From Nymphaea colorata (taxonomy: Eukaryota; Streptophyta; Magnoliopsida; Nymphaeales; Nymphaeaceae), in the NCBI RefSeq assembly GCF_008831285.2, contig NC_045141.1, positions 15,672,106 through 15,736,105 on the forward strand: a DNA stretch of 64,000 bases. The letters are read 5' to 3'. Within the stretch, counting starts at the first letter, position 1. Every line of letters begins with the position of its first letter. This document shows positions 49,251 through 62,309 of the stretch, piece after piece. A program made the translations under genes and the position numbers. Below the pieces are notes generated by a model, which was given only the letters and a program-made list of their open reading frames with translations, made no database searches and had not been told where the DNA came from.

Positions 49251-51122
49251 ATTTGTAGCCAATTTACAGTGCCTCAACGATATAACTCTAAAGACGGATT
49301 TATTGGTTTCGTACTTAAAGAGAAGTACTTGATTAATTGATAAAACTTAGAAAGAAAAGACAGTTTGAAAAATACCTGGAGTTATGCGGGTCGCCTTTCT
49401 GGAAAAGGCTCCTGCACCCAATTAAAAATTAACAATAGCTTATGTATTTTTGTTTTAATAGGAGAAAGAAACATGGAACACTTAAAAGGCTCACCTATAT
49501 AATTGAAGTGGCATAACTTGCAGTCAATGCTGTTGTAAATGGCAAAAGTAAAGTTCCCCTTGTTTTTGTTACATTGAATGAAGGGGCAAGTGGAGACTTG
49601 ATCTTCATTATTTAATCGATCATTAAATTTTAAGGGTTGGTTCCAACTTCCCATCATTCAGGGTCTTATAAGAGTATTTACCTAGGACATTTATGAGTGC
49701 AGTTGGCTCTAGTTAAAATATGTGCAGTGAATCGGATGCGACGTAACTTAATTTCAGCAATGCTGTACTTCAGAAATCGAACTTTCGATGTTCTTCTGTC
49801 TAGCTTCGAATCCTTGAAACGTGATCAGCATAGTTCAGAAACCCTGGCATCACATCCTTAAATTAATCAGTTTCAACGACATAATAGGATTCATAAACTT
49901 TAAAATTCATTTGAAATTTTATGTATAATTTCTGAGCTAACATGCAAGTAAAGGTTCGGGATCATATAGATAACATCTATACAGTTAAAAAAACTGATCA
50001 AAAAATGTTTGGTTCATGAAATATCGATCGCTCTGCACAAAAAATGTGCAGTTACAATGTACAGATCTCTTCTCTGAAACAAGATAGCAGCTGTTACATG
50101 TCTTGCCAACCATCACCCTTCCCTCTAGCTTGTTCATATCTGTAATTAAAAAGTAATCTCTCTCTCTCTCTCTCTCTAGCTGCACCATTTTTAAAGAAGA
50201 CAGCCAATGCAGGGGCTTAACATTTGGATCATTATATTTCATTTAACCCTAGAACAATGAAAATATGTCTTCAAGCAATCCATCTTATTTTAGCATCTAT
50301 ATTTTGATCTGTGTGACTAGCAGCAGTTCAAAGTAACCTAAGGAGTCATTTGGCAAATGGAACATTTTGTAAGTATTCCATGAATCTAACTTAAAGATTA
50401 AGACAAATTTATGGACACCTCGTCCTTGTATTATATGAATCTCCTCAAATCTTTGGGGTAAATTCGTGGAACACTTATCAAGTATTCATGCTACCAAACA
50501 ACCTCAAATTGAACATTTGGTAACCAGAATACTGAGAAGAATATATACAAATCTTTGGGACAAATTCATACAACGTTAATACAGTGTTCTTATTATCAAA
50601 TGCACCTATTAAAGGTTCAATATGATTCCCTTAAGATCAGCATCTTTGTTTTTTTGATGTTCGAACGCCTTGATCGAACATATGGATTCAGCTAAGGTTG
50701 GGATATAAGGACTAACTAGAAACGTGAGGCACAAAATTCAGCCATGCTAGGTGAGATGTGCCAGCTGCATCTACCATCAGCGTTACGGGTCACGAGATCA
50801 TTGTAATTTCCCGTTCAACTTAAGCAAACCAAAGTTCTTTATTGAATATAGATGTTGTAAGAAATTGAGTATTTCGTCACTTGGGATGTTGTGCACTTTG
50901 TTAGAAACATGGTATTATACATCTTTCTATTAACAAACTATAGAATACCTGACGTCTTGTTAATTTCGATCGTGATGCATTAATTAGTTCACAATTATAA
51001 ATCAAGATTTACATATTTATCAAGTTTCTGTCCCTTGCAACATGATGAACATAAGTTCAACTGTATATCTCATTCATAATGCCTTCAAGTACCTCATTGA
51101 TCAAATTTTTGTCATATAACTA

Positions 51123-51124
<2 letters not shown>

Positions 51125-51158
<34 letters not shown>

Positions 51159-51159
51159 C
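51125..51159. repeat. (TA)n microsatellite
   Basis: About 17 TA units in intergenic DNA. Confidence 0.9.
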
Positions 51160-51836
51160 TCAAAGTAGCGACAGACTTCTCTAGACTTTTCCAAGTTGGT
51201 GGTTCTAAGGTGCTGGTAAGATGGCAAATTTTTGACAGCGCCACTTGTCCAAACATGAATATTATTCAAAGCTACTCCTTGAGTCATGTTGATTTTCTGT
51301 GGGCTTTGAACACCAAGTTCCACAATACAGTCTGTCAATTTCTGCTTTATCAAGAACACGGCCAGCGCATGCATCACCTTCAACTTCCAAGAGAAAACAA
51401 ACATGACATGACCCACAACGGCATACGGAAATGTCCGTTCCATCTTCCATACAAAAAATGTTAGGTATGATGTCGACTCAAAAACTTAAAATATATATAA
51501 CCTATATAATATCATCATACACGTAAACTACCTGCTGATTAGAATTCAAGGGTATATATGTGTGTATGTATATGTGAATTATTATTTTCATAGCAACGTA
51601 AGCTAATGAATACAACAACGACACCTTGCCAGAGGTGAAGAATTTGGAAAAGTCGAACGAGACAGTCTTGAGACTCATGAAACATCGAAACGCAGAAACA
51701 TCCTTTTCAAGTATAGATGATTGATCTTTTTTCATTATATCTGTAACAAAAGGTCGGAACGGAGTGAAACTTTTAGAAACTTGAGTACCGACCTATTGGG
51801 CTTGAAGAATACGTCTAGTGTCTGTCTCTTGCTTTA

Positions 51837-51838
<2 letters not shown>

Positions 51839-51877
<39 letters not shown>
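51839..51877. repeat. (GA)n microsatellite
   Basis: About 19 GA units in intergenic DNA. Confidence 0.9.
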
Positions 51878-51880
<3 letters not shown>

Positions 51881-52074
51881 AAAGAACGAAGAGGATAGTA
51901 ACAGAAACTGGGTGATGTAAGTACAAGACAATTAGCAGTTGGAAGGGTGTAGAATATGTCTCGTACAAGAATAGACAAGTCAATTAGGCAAAGAATCCAA
52001 GGAAGGTTGGGATCAAAGCTACTCTTTACAAGTAGTAGCCGATGATTCTCAAACTTGAGCTTTTAACATCAGAT

Positions 52075-52435
52075 GTTGGGCTGTGCAACAAGTCGAGCTA
52101 AACTCAAAACTAAAGGTTATAAACAAGTGAGTTCAAGTTACATGAAGTAGACTTAGAATAAACTCAAGTAAACTCGTTTACTCTTTGTTATCGTTTTTTT
52201 GGAAGTTCCAAACTTACAACCAAGAAAAGGGATCAAGTGAAATGGGGAGTTGGCAAACAAGCTTCAACGAATCAAACTTAAGCTAGGACTCGGTCCATCA
52301 AGTCGTCGAGCTCGAACTGACCTTGTACAGCTCCCGATCGGCTCGAGCTTGAGCTGAGAAATATATGGGTCCAGTCAAGTGAAGCTCATCGAGCTGCTGG
52401 AGCTGGACTCAGGCTCGTGTACAACCCTAACATTC
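52075..52435. repeat. CTCGAG-rich dispersed repeat
   Basis: The segment opens TTGGGCTGTGCAACAAGTCG and ends with TCGTGTACAACCCTAACATT, which are roughly inverted with respect to each other (GGGTTGTACACGAGC against GGGCTGTGCAACAAGTCGAGC). The body is rich in AGCTCGA and CAAGT motifs and resembles 23460-23850. It is probably a non-autonomous DNA element; no clean target duplication was seen. Confidence 0.45.
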
Positions 52436-54633
52436 AACGTGGGGAGAAAGAGAGAGACAGTTATAAAGAAAGAGAGGAGTGGTCCTAAGCAGGAAGATGA
52501 CGAGGTGATGTACAGGGTGGACTAATAATGAATACCACCAACTTCTTTCTACGCCTCCAACCCCCGCTCTCCACCTACATAGGATTCTTTCATGCCCTTT
52601 ATTGATGAGAGAAGCTGTGGTCCGAGGCAAAAGATACGAATATGATCCTCCAAACACATAAACTATCAACGAACCTATTAACTTCCCGGCTATTTCTAGA
52701 CGCTTTCCGATCCCTCTCTCTCTCTCTCCACACGTTATTTGCGGAAAGAAAGCGACCAACACAAACTGCAAAGAAGAAGTACCAGTCGTCGATCTTAAAA
52801 CTTTTCTATGGAAGCAATAAATGTTTTACTTCAATCCCCAAAGGCCGGTTAACCGAATCGGCACACTAAATTTCTGGAAAAATGTAGCTTTTCATAAGAT
52901 CTGAGTGCTGGTGACAAGTGAAAACGAAGTTTTACTGAACTGCACCGAATTCCTTTTATGGGTCATGCGTGGATCGCCCTCTCCCATTGGCGTAGATGAA
53001 AATCTAGATCGAGCTTCCAGTGAGAGGCCTCCATCGATCTGTTCTTACAGAGACAAGTAAACTTACAGGAAAGAAGCTTATGGTCTCTAAGAATCTCATG
53101 GTTAAAGCTGCAAATTGGCTGCTTTGCGACATAATTGATTTGATTCCTTAGGAAGAACCATGATCATGAATCATTTTTTACTTTTTACCTGCATTCAATG
53201 CCTTGGCTACGTTAGCTGGTCTTCCCTATCACGTAACAGAGAGACGTCACCTGTAATGATAGCTAGCATTTGTTTGGTAGCTAAAAAGGTGGTTGATGTA
53301 GGACTGATAAACGAATTGAAATATTAACTACTTGCAGATATCGAAGATTTGGTGGTCGTCTAAACACGAATTCTAATGAATAATGTCCAATATGTATAAG
53401 GAATCAGCCACATTTCCTCACAGTAGCAACTGTTGTGTATCTGCCATGAAACTTCGTCGGCAAAGAGTCCATAATTCGGGGGGCACTTTGGCTTGGGACA
53501 TTCAAGGGGTTGATTCGTTTCATGCAATAGGCTAGGCCGCTTTTGGTGTAGGAGGAAGATGCCTATGTCTAGTACCGAATGCTCTGCTTTTGATTTTTGG
53601 TACATGAGGTTGACTAGTTCCTCGATAATGCAAAACTCTGAGGTGAAGACCTTTTTGCTCTTCTCTAAAAAAAAAGATGATTACCTTGCTAGGAGGAGTC
53701 TCGCTTTAAAAAGGTGATAATGAGCACCGGACTCATGTCTACCAAGGGTGAGTCACCCGATATCTGACCGGACTCCAGTCCAGTTCAGGCTTAACATTTT
53801 ATATCGTATGAAAAACTATGGATAGACCCGTTGTCGCTTTTCCATCAAAAACAAACACGGGTAAAGGCGCTGAGGCGATGGGAAGAGAAGAAAGGAAACC
53901 ATGGAAACAGAGAAGGGTGAAAAGTAAAAAGGAGAGTAGTGGTAAAAAACAAAGGGAGGAAAAGAAATAAGATATGGGGTTGGATTCACTGTTCCATCGG
54001 GGAGCGGTGAAGCGGGCATGGATTTGGTACGCAGACAGTTTGTCTCGAATTTCCAGTGGTCAAAGGGCGCGCAGGTATAGAGAAGAAAAAGGAAAGCGGC
54101 AGAGATTTTTCGTCCCAAGGGTTTAAACAGTGCTTTTTGTGGTACCACTTTCGTGTCCCATTATGATTCATAATAAATGTCACCACGTTGGGATCACCAA
54201 ATCTCTTTAAAATATCAATAATAAGAGAGAAGGAATGTGACATTGTGGTCTGGAGATGCATGGCTTCGGAGTTTGGACGTATAAAACGAGCTCGTACACC
54301 GTGAAAGAGATTTTATTTTGTTTTTTTTTTTTATCTTTTTAATCTCTCTCTAAAAGGCGATCCACTCTCACATTTTGATTTTTGATCGCAACCACACTAC
54401 GTCCGCATGTGTGGGCAGTTGCCCACACAAATCCAAATAGCCACGCATATGTGAGGAAGCACACGACATTCTCCTTTTCTTTGTGTTTATTTATTGAAAT
54501 TTTAATATACACATGTAGGTAAGATCGTTTTGCTTTCTTTAATTACCATTTCTAGCACCTCCTCATGATGGTTTGTACTGAAACAGACCCATCACCATGT
54601 TTTTAAGGGGTTGGTATAATAGAATCGAGCCCC

Positions 54634-54797
54634 GAGCGTAGCCACATGGTGACTGGTGTGGGCAACTGCCCGCACCAGTTTTTTTTTTAAAAATTTATTT
54701 TTAAATGAAAATCTTAAATACTTATCCTTGTAAGTGTCGCATCATATTTGAATATTTTTAAACAAATGTCCTTCCAGCCAATTTTTTTTGGCTCATG
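54634..54797. mobile_element. Degraded relative of the 167-bp MITE
   Basis: GAGCGTAGCCACATGGTGACTGGTGTGGGCAACTGCCCGCACCAG-type sequence at the left and TTTTTTTTGGCTCATGG at the right follow the same order and spacing as the element at 41094-41260, including the GTGTGGGCA palindrome and the AAATTTATTTTTAAATG body. The termini have decayed and no target duplication is visible. Confidence 0.65.
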
Positions 54798-55122
54798 GAT
54801 CGAATGGACAACTAATTTTCGGTAATTCAAATGTTTGAAGACCAACTCTCTATGTTCCAAATGAAGGGTAATCGACTCATAAGTTAAAACACAGTCTATT
54901 AAACATAGCTTGCTTGAAACAAACCAATTATTATATCTTGTGGTTGAAAGATGTGCAGTTCCTCTTAGAACATAATACTAAGACGCACAAAAAAAAAATA
55001 TTAATGGGATCCAATTTTGAGGTTCAATCAAGAAAAACCATATTCCCGATTCAAATCCGAGTAATTTTTTCTTTTACTAAAAGAAAAATTGTTGAAAAAT
55101 ATCTGAAGCCCCAACTTTCGGT

Positions 55123-55123
<1 letters not shown>

Positions 55124-55162
<39 letters not shown>

Positions 55163-55324
55163 AACCATATTAATGGCAACAAAAAAACAAAAAAAGGTGT
55201 GGGCCACTTCTTATTTCTCTTTTGTTTTGTTTAAGTTAGAGAAAGAGAGAGTCCACCAGCCCAGTATCTGTACGGACAGGGGCAATTTAGAGAGAGAGAG
55301 AGAGAGAGAGAGAAGAGAGAGAGG
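55124..55324. repeat. Inverted pair of (CT)n and (GA)n microsatellites
   Basis: A (CT)n run at 55124-55158 and a (GA)n run at 55289-55324 lie 130 bases apart and are complementary, so a single strand could fold into a long stem. Confidence 0.85.
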
Positions 55325-55567
55325 GGGAAGGGCAATGAATATACTGCAATGAGTTTGTATGTGAGGCTTATAAGTCCGACCAGCTATACTACACCTTTCG
55401 GTTGAAAGAGAATAGGGAATGGGCATGGATGGGTGGTCGGACCCACTGTCATTCTTTTCTTATCCCTTGCTGCATACAACCTCTTCTAGACTTGTCATCG
55501 AACCAAGTTTCACACCTAAGTAGCTATGATCAGGCAAGCAGACCATGTTTAGCAGCTTGACCAATCG

Positions 55568-55661
55568 AATACATTGGGAGAAAATGTCTGGAGCGTGCAT
55601 CTAGGATTTTTTGAATACATTGGGAGAAAATGTCTGGAGCGTGCATCTAGGATTTTTTGAG
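55568..55661. repeat. Two-copy tandem duplication of about 47 bp
   Basis: The unit starting AATACATTGGGAGAAAATGT and ending TAGGATTTTTTGA occurs twice head to tail without visible mismatch. Confidence 0.9.
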
Positions 55662-56836
55662 TTTGATTCATTCTGTTCAAGAAGGGGTTGCTACAGTAAG
55701 TAATTACTTTTTGGGGTGTTTGACAACAAGAACAATAGCAAACTCTTCTATGAATACGTTTCAATCAAAGATTTGAGTAGTAACATGTTGTTTCATGAAT
55801 CAACTTTACACTTCATTTTTTTTTTCCATTGGCAAACAACCCTTTTGGAAATAGATAACGCACAAGGGATTTTGTTGGTTGTGGTATCCCTTCTACTCGA
55901 GAATTTTGGCTTGAAACTTTTCAAAAACCCTAAAATCTATTTGGGGTGTTCTGTTTTCTCAGTTGCCATTTTAGAGACTTCTGGGTTCGTATTTCTTCTC
56001 ATTTCTTTTAGTACAAGCAAATATTCCTCAAACTGAGCAGATGAGAAATGTGGATTAGAAGCTTCCTAGATTTTATTTTAATCTTGAAGAGCCATCAACA
56101 TTGAGTCTAAGTTTGAGTCCAACAAAAGAGCTGAAGCCCTCACCTTTCTTCCAACCCCTTAAGATACCAGACTTGTTTACAACGTTTCAAGGTAATACAT
56201 CTGCTATGCTTCAACTTGCATATCAATGACCCCACTTTTAAAGCACAGAAAGTTGATGTCCTAAGAGCTCAAAATGGGTACTGACCACCTACTGGCCTTT
56301 GTTCCGTTTGTTACACCAACCTCCTCATGAGTGGTATATGCATTAGATCACTTGCTTTACAGCACTTTGTGAGCGAGACCACTTCTCAGACAATTACTAT
56401 GGAGAATCCCTAATAAAAGGCTGTTTGGAGATAGGTTCCCCACCATTTATTTCAAGCGAACAAGATATACCACTGGGAGGAGTTGGCTCGTAATGCTTTT
56501 ATTAAGAATTTAGAAAAGAATAAGATGTCAAGTAAAGCCAGACCGCCTCCTATTATTTTGATGGGCACATCAACTTTCTATTAGCATCGTATACCAATTT
56601 TGCATACAAAACACAGCATTCTCCAAGGACTTAAAAATCATGCAAGGCTCTCCTACTAACAAGAAGATCATGACAAAGTACATTCTTATAAAATCTGAAC
56701 TGCCCTTAGAATCGCTGAGGCCCTATAGTGTTTGAATTGGCAACACACAATAAATAATGACAAAAAAAAAAAGCACTGCTTTTACATACTTTCGGAGGAA
56801 CCACTTCTCTCATTTATGAGCACACTAGAATTGAAG

Positions 56837-56839
<3 letters not shown>

Positions 56840-56906
<67 letters not shown>
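56840..56906. repeat. Long (TA)n microsatellite
   Basis: About 33 uninterrupted TA units in intergenic DNA. Confidence 0.95.
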
Positions 56907-56909
<3 letters not shown>

Positions 56910-58851
56910 CTGATAGTAATTGCTTGTATTGAAGACAGGGTTTCACATGAATATTTATTATGTTCAACCACAATTTTATTTCTGCCTTTCAAATCTTACG
57001 CCTTTATTAATGGAGCGTGGACAACCAACCAGAGACGAGTTATGGGCTCACAAATTGTCTCCGCGACGGGCGCTCCCGCGACCATCGTTGTGGTACGCGC
57101 GTCCCTGAAAACGAGGGGCCCAGGGGCGTCCACCTCTAGATAATGACACACACGGCCCTCGAAACATCTGGGAATTGCTAAAAGCGAAAGCCAGGAAAGG
57201 GAATAACAAAAAGTAACAACCTGTAAAAGGAAAAAGAACGGAAAACAATGGTAGGTCAACAGAAAATCGTATTTTCGGGTTTCGTTAATTTAATACGAAG
57301 AAAGGGCCATGCTGGTCGGGCAGTACGGATTGGTTGTCCGTGACACGCAATCTAACAAAAGCAGGTCGATTCCCTCTCTTTTCTCCGCTTTTTCTTTTCC
57401 CGAATTTATCTTTTTTCTTTTTTCCTTAGCAACAAAAAAATATTTGCTTTTTTAAGTGCTTCGAAAAAAGACGCCGGTTACATAAATATTTTCTTAAAAT
57501 TTCTTTTGTTGCTTCGCAAACACGTCTCTACTTTAACTGCGACCGTGATGTCGAATGTGTGACGATATGTGAAAATAATGCGATCGGCAATCACAATTAA
57601 TTCTAAATATGTGAACATCAGGTAAAACTTGATACCATTAATGGTACATTTCAATTTATTGCATCCGTTGACATCGCTACTAAGACTTGAAGTCTTTTGG
57701 ATATTTTTAGACGAGAGGACTTGTTGGAAGCAGAGATTCGAACTTGAGATTGGAAAAGGAAGATCGTCTTCTTTCGTTTATAATCGTTCCGCAATCAAGT
57801 CCATGGGACGTTCTCAATCCAAGATAAAAAATTTTGTATGAGTTTGTTCTAGCTAGGGTTTAATGGACGTACATTAGAGGGAGAATTAAATCCTAACAAT
57901 CCAACTTAATTGGGGTGCCATATTGGAAAAGGACCTGAAATTTCAGTGTCATTTTGAGCTTCGTCCAATCATAATTGGACAATACAATGTTGGTAGGCAT
58001 GATTAAAAGCATAATGCATCGGATAGCATGTTCTAAGAGGGTAGAGAAATCCTCAAATTATATATATATATATAAGTAACTAGAAGGCTCTCATATGCCA
58101 TCCTTTGATAGGAATTATCTATGTCATTGATTTCAATTAGATGTTGAAGATTAATTTGTAAATATATAAGCTAATTTGTTTTTTTTTTCAAGAGTTAGAG
58201 GAAATGAAAACAACAGGTTTATTTAATTTTTTAATTTTAAAAAAATATTTAAAAATAAGCAATAGAAAAATATCATTAAAAATCTAAAAAAATAAAAAAT
58301 CAAGAAAAATGTATTCAAATATAAAAAAAGATCGTCATCCATATCAACAACACATTTAAAAATAAGAAATTATATATTCAAAATAACATAATAAGCATCC
58401 ATCACAATTTTAAAGTTGAAAATTTTATACAGTCTTAAAGACTTAGAGTCTTAAGAGTTGGAGTTTTATGACTTAAATTACATCACAATTTTATAAGTTC
58501 AAAACATATAGTTATCATCTTTCATGATTTAACGATAATATCTCTCAAATCAATGAATCTTTGGTTATTTTTGATGAAAATAGGTAAAATCTCTCTCTTA
58601 TGTCTTATGTAGTCTTTAAATATAGGAAGGGAGAGAGGGAATGTGTGTTTAAACTTAATTTGTGTTTTAATTTATCATACGATAGGAGCAATACGCAAGC
58701 GTATCACGTACCGCAAGCGTAACGTATAGGTTTCTTTTCGCCCTATATGATACGTATCATATGATATAGATAATATTGCTTACGACTTTTGAAAATACAA
58801 CTCGATTTACATATTTGTAACTTAATCTCCAATGTTTGATCTCCTTAAAGG

Positions 58852-58954
<103 letters not shown>

Positions 58955-60544
58955 AAGCTTCTTTAGGCTTGGCCAATACTTTGGCCTGCTTTAACAACTT
59001 GTTAAACTAAATAATTACTGTAAACAAAAAAGATATAAAAAAGAATCATGCAGACACTTTTTTTCCCTTTTGTTTTTTTTGGTCGACAAGAACAAGCAGT
59101 TCAGCATTGATAAGGCTGACAGTGATATCCATCTAATGATACTAAGAAAAATCTGAAAACCGGCCGTGTAATGTGATTGCTACGTGTAGCATTTACGATC
59201 ACCAGCTTAATTAATCATCAGGAGTGAAGCCAAAAATACATAGTACGGGGCACCGGTAAACTTTTTTTTTTTTTAAATTTTTTTAAAGAAAATCAGCACG
59301 TACAACAAAAAAAAAAAAATTACTCCCAATATAAAAAATTGCCCACACGTTAACCATACATTAAATTAAACCACATACGTGCTCGGAATCCAACTGAGCT
59401 CCTTCATTTCTAAAAAGTCCGAAGACGAAAACATCACCGCTATAGATCTCTAAGGTAACTAATCAACTATAATTGCGTAAGAATGACTATATAACCATTT
59501 CAGAATACCATTTATTGACTATGTAAACCAATGACAACCGCTTCCACTTAGATGATGTAACTGCACCTAATGTGAATTTGAATAGACGCGTTCCACACAC
59601 ACATTTGTTCCATCCTTCTTGTGGTCCATGCAAATCGATATTGTGCTTCACGTGTTTGTATATATAAATATATAATATCAAATAAATTATATATGTATAA
59701 TATATTTTATGTATATATATAAATATTTCATCCAAAAAAAATATATATATATATATATATATATAAAACGACATGGTACCTAAGCGGAGGATGACGGTCC
59801 CCTACCTAAAGGTATGTGATATGATGGATGGCCCCCTCCCACCTTTTGTTGAGCATTCATGGAAACCAAACCCCGTGGAGACGGTTAAACGTGGTTGTCA
59901 TCTTCTCACATATCTGCCATGCGTATGAGCCCTCAGTTTATTTTTTTTTTTTGGAAAATACGAGAAGATAAATTCAAAAAATCCTCAAATGGTTGAATAT
60001 CTTTTTTTTTTTTTACCTTTTCTTTCAATTTGGAGTTGAACTTGATAAAAATATTTAAAATCGACCATAGCTTTGTGCTCTTTTTCTAGGGATTGAAGGA
60101 TAAGAGGGGTGTTAATGGAATATATTCAGATTAGATATTCCATGCGGAACCACTTTAAGATAGTCATGTGGAAAGGAATTGGAGTCTAATAAAAAAATGA
60201 ATCCGATTCAAATTGGTCCTTGATATGGATGAGTATTTTATTCTACCGTTCAATAACAGAGTGCAAGTTATCGTTTTTTTGCTCATCCCTCTAGAGGATC
60301 ATTATTCGTTTTTCTACTCATCCCTCTAACCGGGGCGAAGCCAAGATTTTCTTCGAGGGCGGGCCGACAATCTGACCTCTCGATGCGGGTAGGGCTAAAC
60401 TGAATTCTAATACGAAAAATATATTATGCAATTAAAAAATATTATTTTTTTCAATGTAAAAGAAAAAAATTTCTTTGGGTTGGGTGGGCCATGGCCTAGG
60501 CCCCCCCTTCCCTTCGCCCTTCTCTAAAGGATCATAATGTGTTT

Positions 60545-60650
60545 TAAAATGTGACACTTTCATTATGTTTCAATTTGCATATCAATATGCATCATTATGT
60601 GTGTGACACTTTCACTATGTTTCAATTTGCATATGAATATGCATTTATTT
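60545..60650. repeat. Diverged tandem duplication of about 52 bp
   Basis: Two units run from TGTGACACTTTCA(T/C)TATGTTTC through AATTTGCATAT to an ATATGCAT end. The motif TATGTTTCAA(T/C)TTGCATAT also resembles 56205-56225 (TATGCTTCAACTTGCATATC) and 20492-20510, so this is a local amplification of a dispersed repeat. Confidence 0.8.
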
Positions 60651-61469
60651 TTGAAAAACTTCCAAATCACATGCTACATAATGCGACTCGAAAGAGGCAT
60701 ACCATTAATGCTAGTGACGCTGGACCGTCCATCAAGGAAATGGACGGTCCCGATCACGACGGATGGAGCGACGCCTCTTCGTGTGCCATATGGCGATAAG
60801 ATACGGAAGCATAAATCCGACGCCAACGTCCAAAATTAATACGCAAGAGAACGCGACTCCCTCCCGCCGTTGACACCAGTAAAACAGTAAAAAAATCTGT
60901 CTTTTTCGCAAAAAGTGCTTGCCCTTTTATTAACATGACGAAAACGAACCTGTGTCTCTAACCATTTACAGTTTGGCTCAAGTGGTTAAAAATGAAACTA
61001 TTTAAATCAATCCCCAGGTTTGGTTTAGTAACATTAGTGAATCTACCCTTCATCTGAAAAGTAAGTTCTCCTTTATGCGTCTTTTTATAAACGCTTCGCT
61101 TTTCCACAGAAACTGTAAAATGAAAATATGAAACAAAGTTCGGGCCCCTTCAAAAATGTAAAACGAGTAAGCCGTTTAACATTATTTTTTACAGTTTCTC
61201 CTGTAGTAGACTTCACCCAAAGGGTAACAATCTAATTCCGTGATAAAAAAGAATACTAAATATTTAATAGTTTTAATAAGACCTCATAAATGTAATCTCT
61301 TGGTGGGCTCGATGGCAAAAAAAAATTCTTTTTCTTTCATTTATACGAATATAAGCATCGTGGTTTTTTATAATTTTTAAAAAGCAGAGGGTGCTAAGGT
61401 ATTTTCGCTAGAGTGAAGACAAAAGCCCAGGCGGAAGAAAAAAGGAGTAAAAACTAAAAACCAGTTTGC

Positions 61470-62309
61470 GTGCGCCTGCTGCTGAATCAAAAATTTCTTC
61501 CGCCGTTCTTTTCCTCTTTTCCTTTTTTTTTTCCCCTCTTTTCCATCGAAGGGGAGACACGTCGTCATTACAGGCAAGAGTTGTGGGGATTTATGTCATT
61601 TAAAGTATCATGCTTGAATTATCATTCTGGTTCTCTCATGGTTTGTGGTTTGCGAGAGAAGGAAAAGAGAGAACAGCGACCTTTTCCTGGCATCTCTCTG
61701 ATCAGTCGTCACCAATTCTTCATTTTTTCTTCCCTTTGCTCTTCATCATTTTCAGAAGGTGATGGTCTATTTCCTCTGCAAGGAGATAGATGGACACATA
61801 GCTTCCGGTCGATAGGCCACAATCAGGCGGAAAGAGAGAGAGAGGGCTGGGGATCCAAGGAAGAGAGCAAAGAGAAGCAAGAAAGGAAGAGCAATAAAGC
61901 TACCCAGTACTCAGAGAGACAACGATGGATGCGTTTTAAGGCTCCTGTACAAGAACCTGCAGCTTTCGTAAGGTAAACATCCTTAGTCACACGCCACCAT
62001 AGAGAGGAGAGGAGACGATGAGAGAGCAGCCATCCTCTTGCATCTGCTTCCTCCTGCTCCTGCTGAGAACCGAGCATGGACTCTCTCTTATTATCTCTAA
62101 CAACTTCGGATCTGGTTTCCCTTCCTTGTTTTCCAGGCAGATCTTCCTCAGATGACATGGTTGTATTAACTCTACCACCACCGCCTCCGTCGCCGCCGCC
62201 ATCATCACCAGCACGCCTGCCGAGCCGCCGGAGAGGAGGGAAGAAGAGAAAATCAGAAACAACGAGCACCAAGAGCGGGAGGGAGTAGGCTTCACAAGTG
62301 CTTAATTCT
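61470..62309 (+). promoter_or_regulatory. Long 5' leader / promoter region of the BEL1-like gene, with upstream ORFs
   Basis: The stretch upstream of the BEL1-like start is purine- and pyrimidine-rich and contains several ATGs. One upstream frame runs from ATG 62076 to a stop at 62288 (70 codons, with a proline run and a basic RRRGGKKRK block), ending 21 bases before the main ATG. Another begins near 62018. A good donor (AAG|GTAAAC) at about 61973 could start a leader intron that would remove some of these. An in-frame TAG at 62286-62288 precedes the main start. The transcription start site is not visible. Confidence 0.45.

Noticed and set aside
51120-51450. Overlapping minus frames of 107 and 62 codons
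   Set aside because: One runs into the TA repeat; neither shows a domain, and no neighbouring exon was found.
62298-62309. GTG at 62298 as the BLH start
   Set aside because: An ATG follows in frame at 62310 with family-like context; plant nuclear genes start at ATG.
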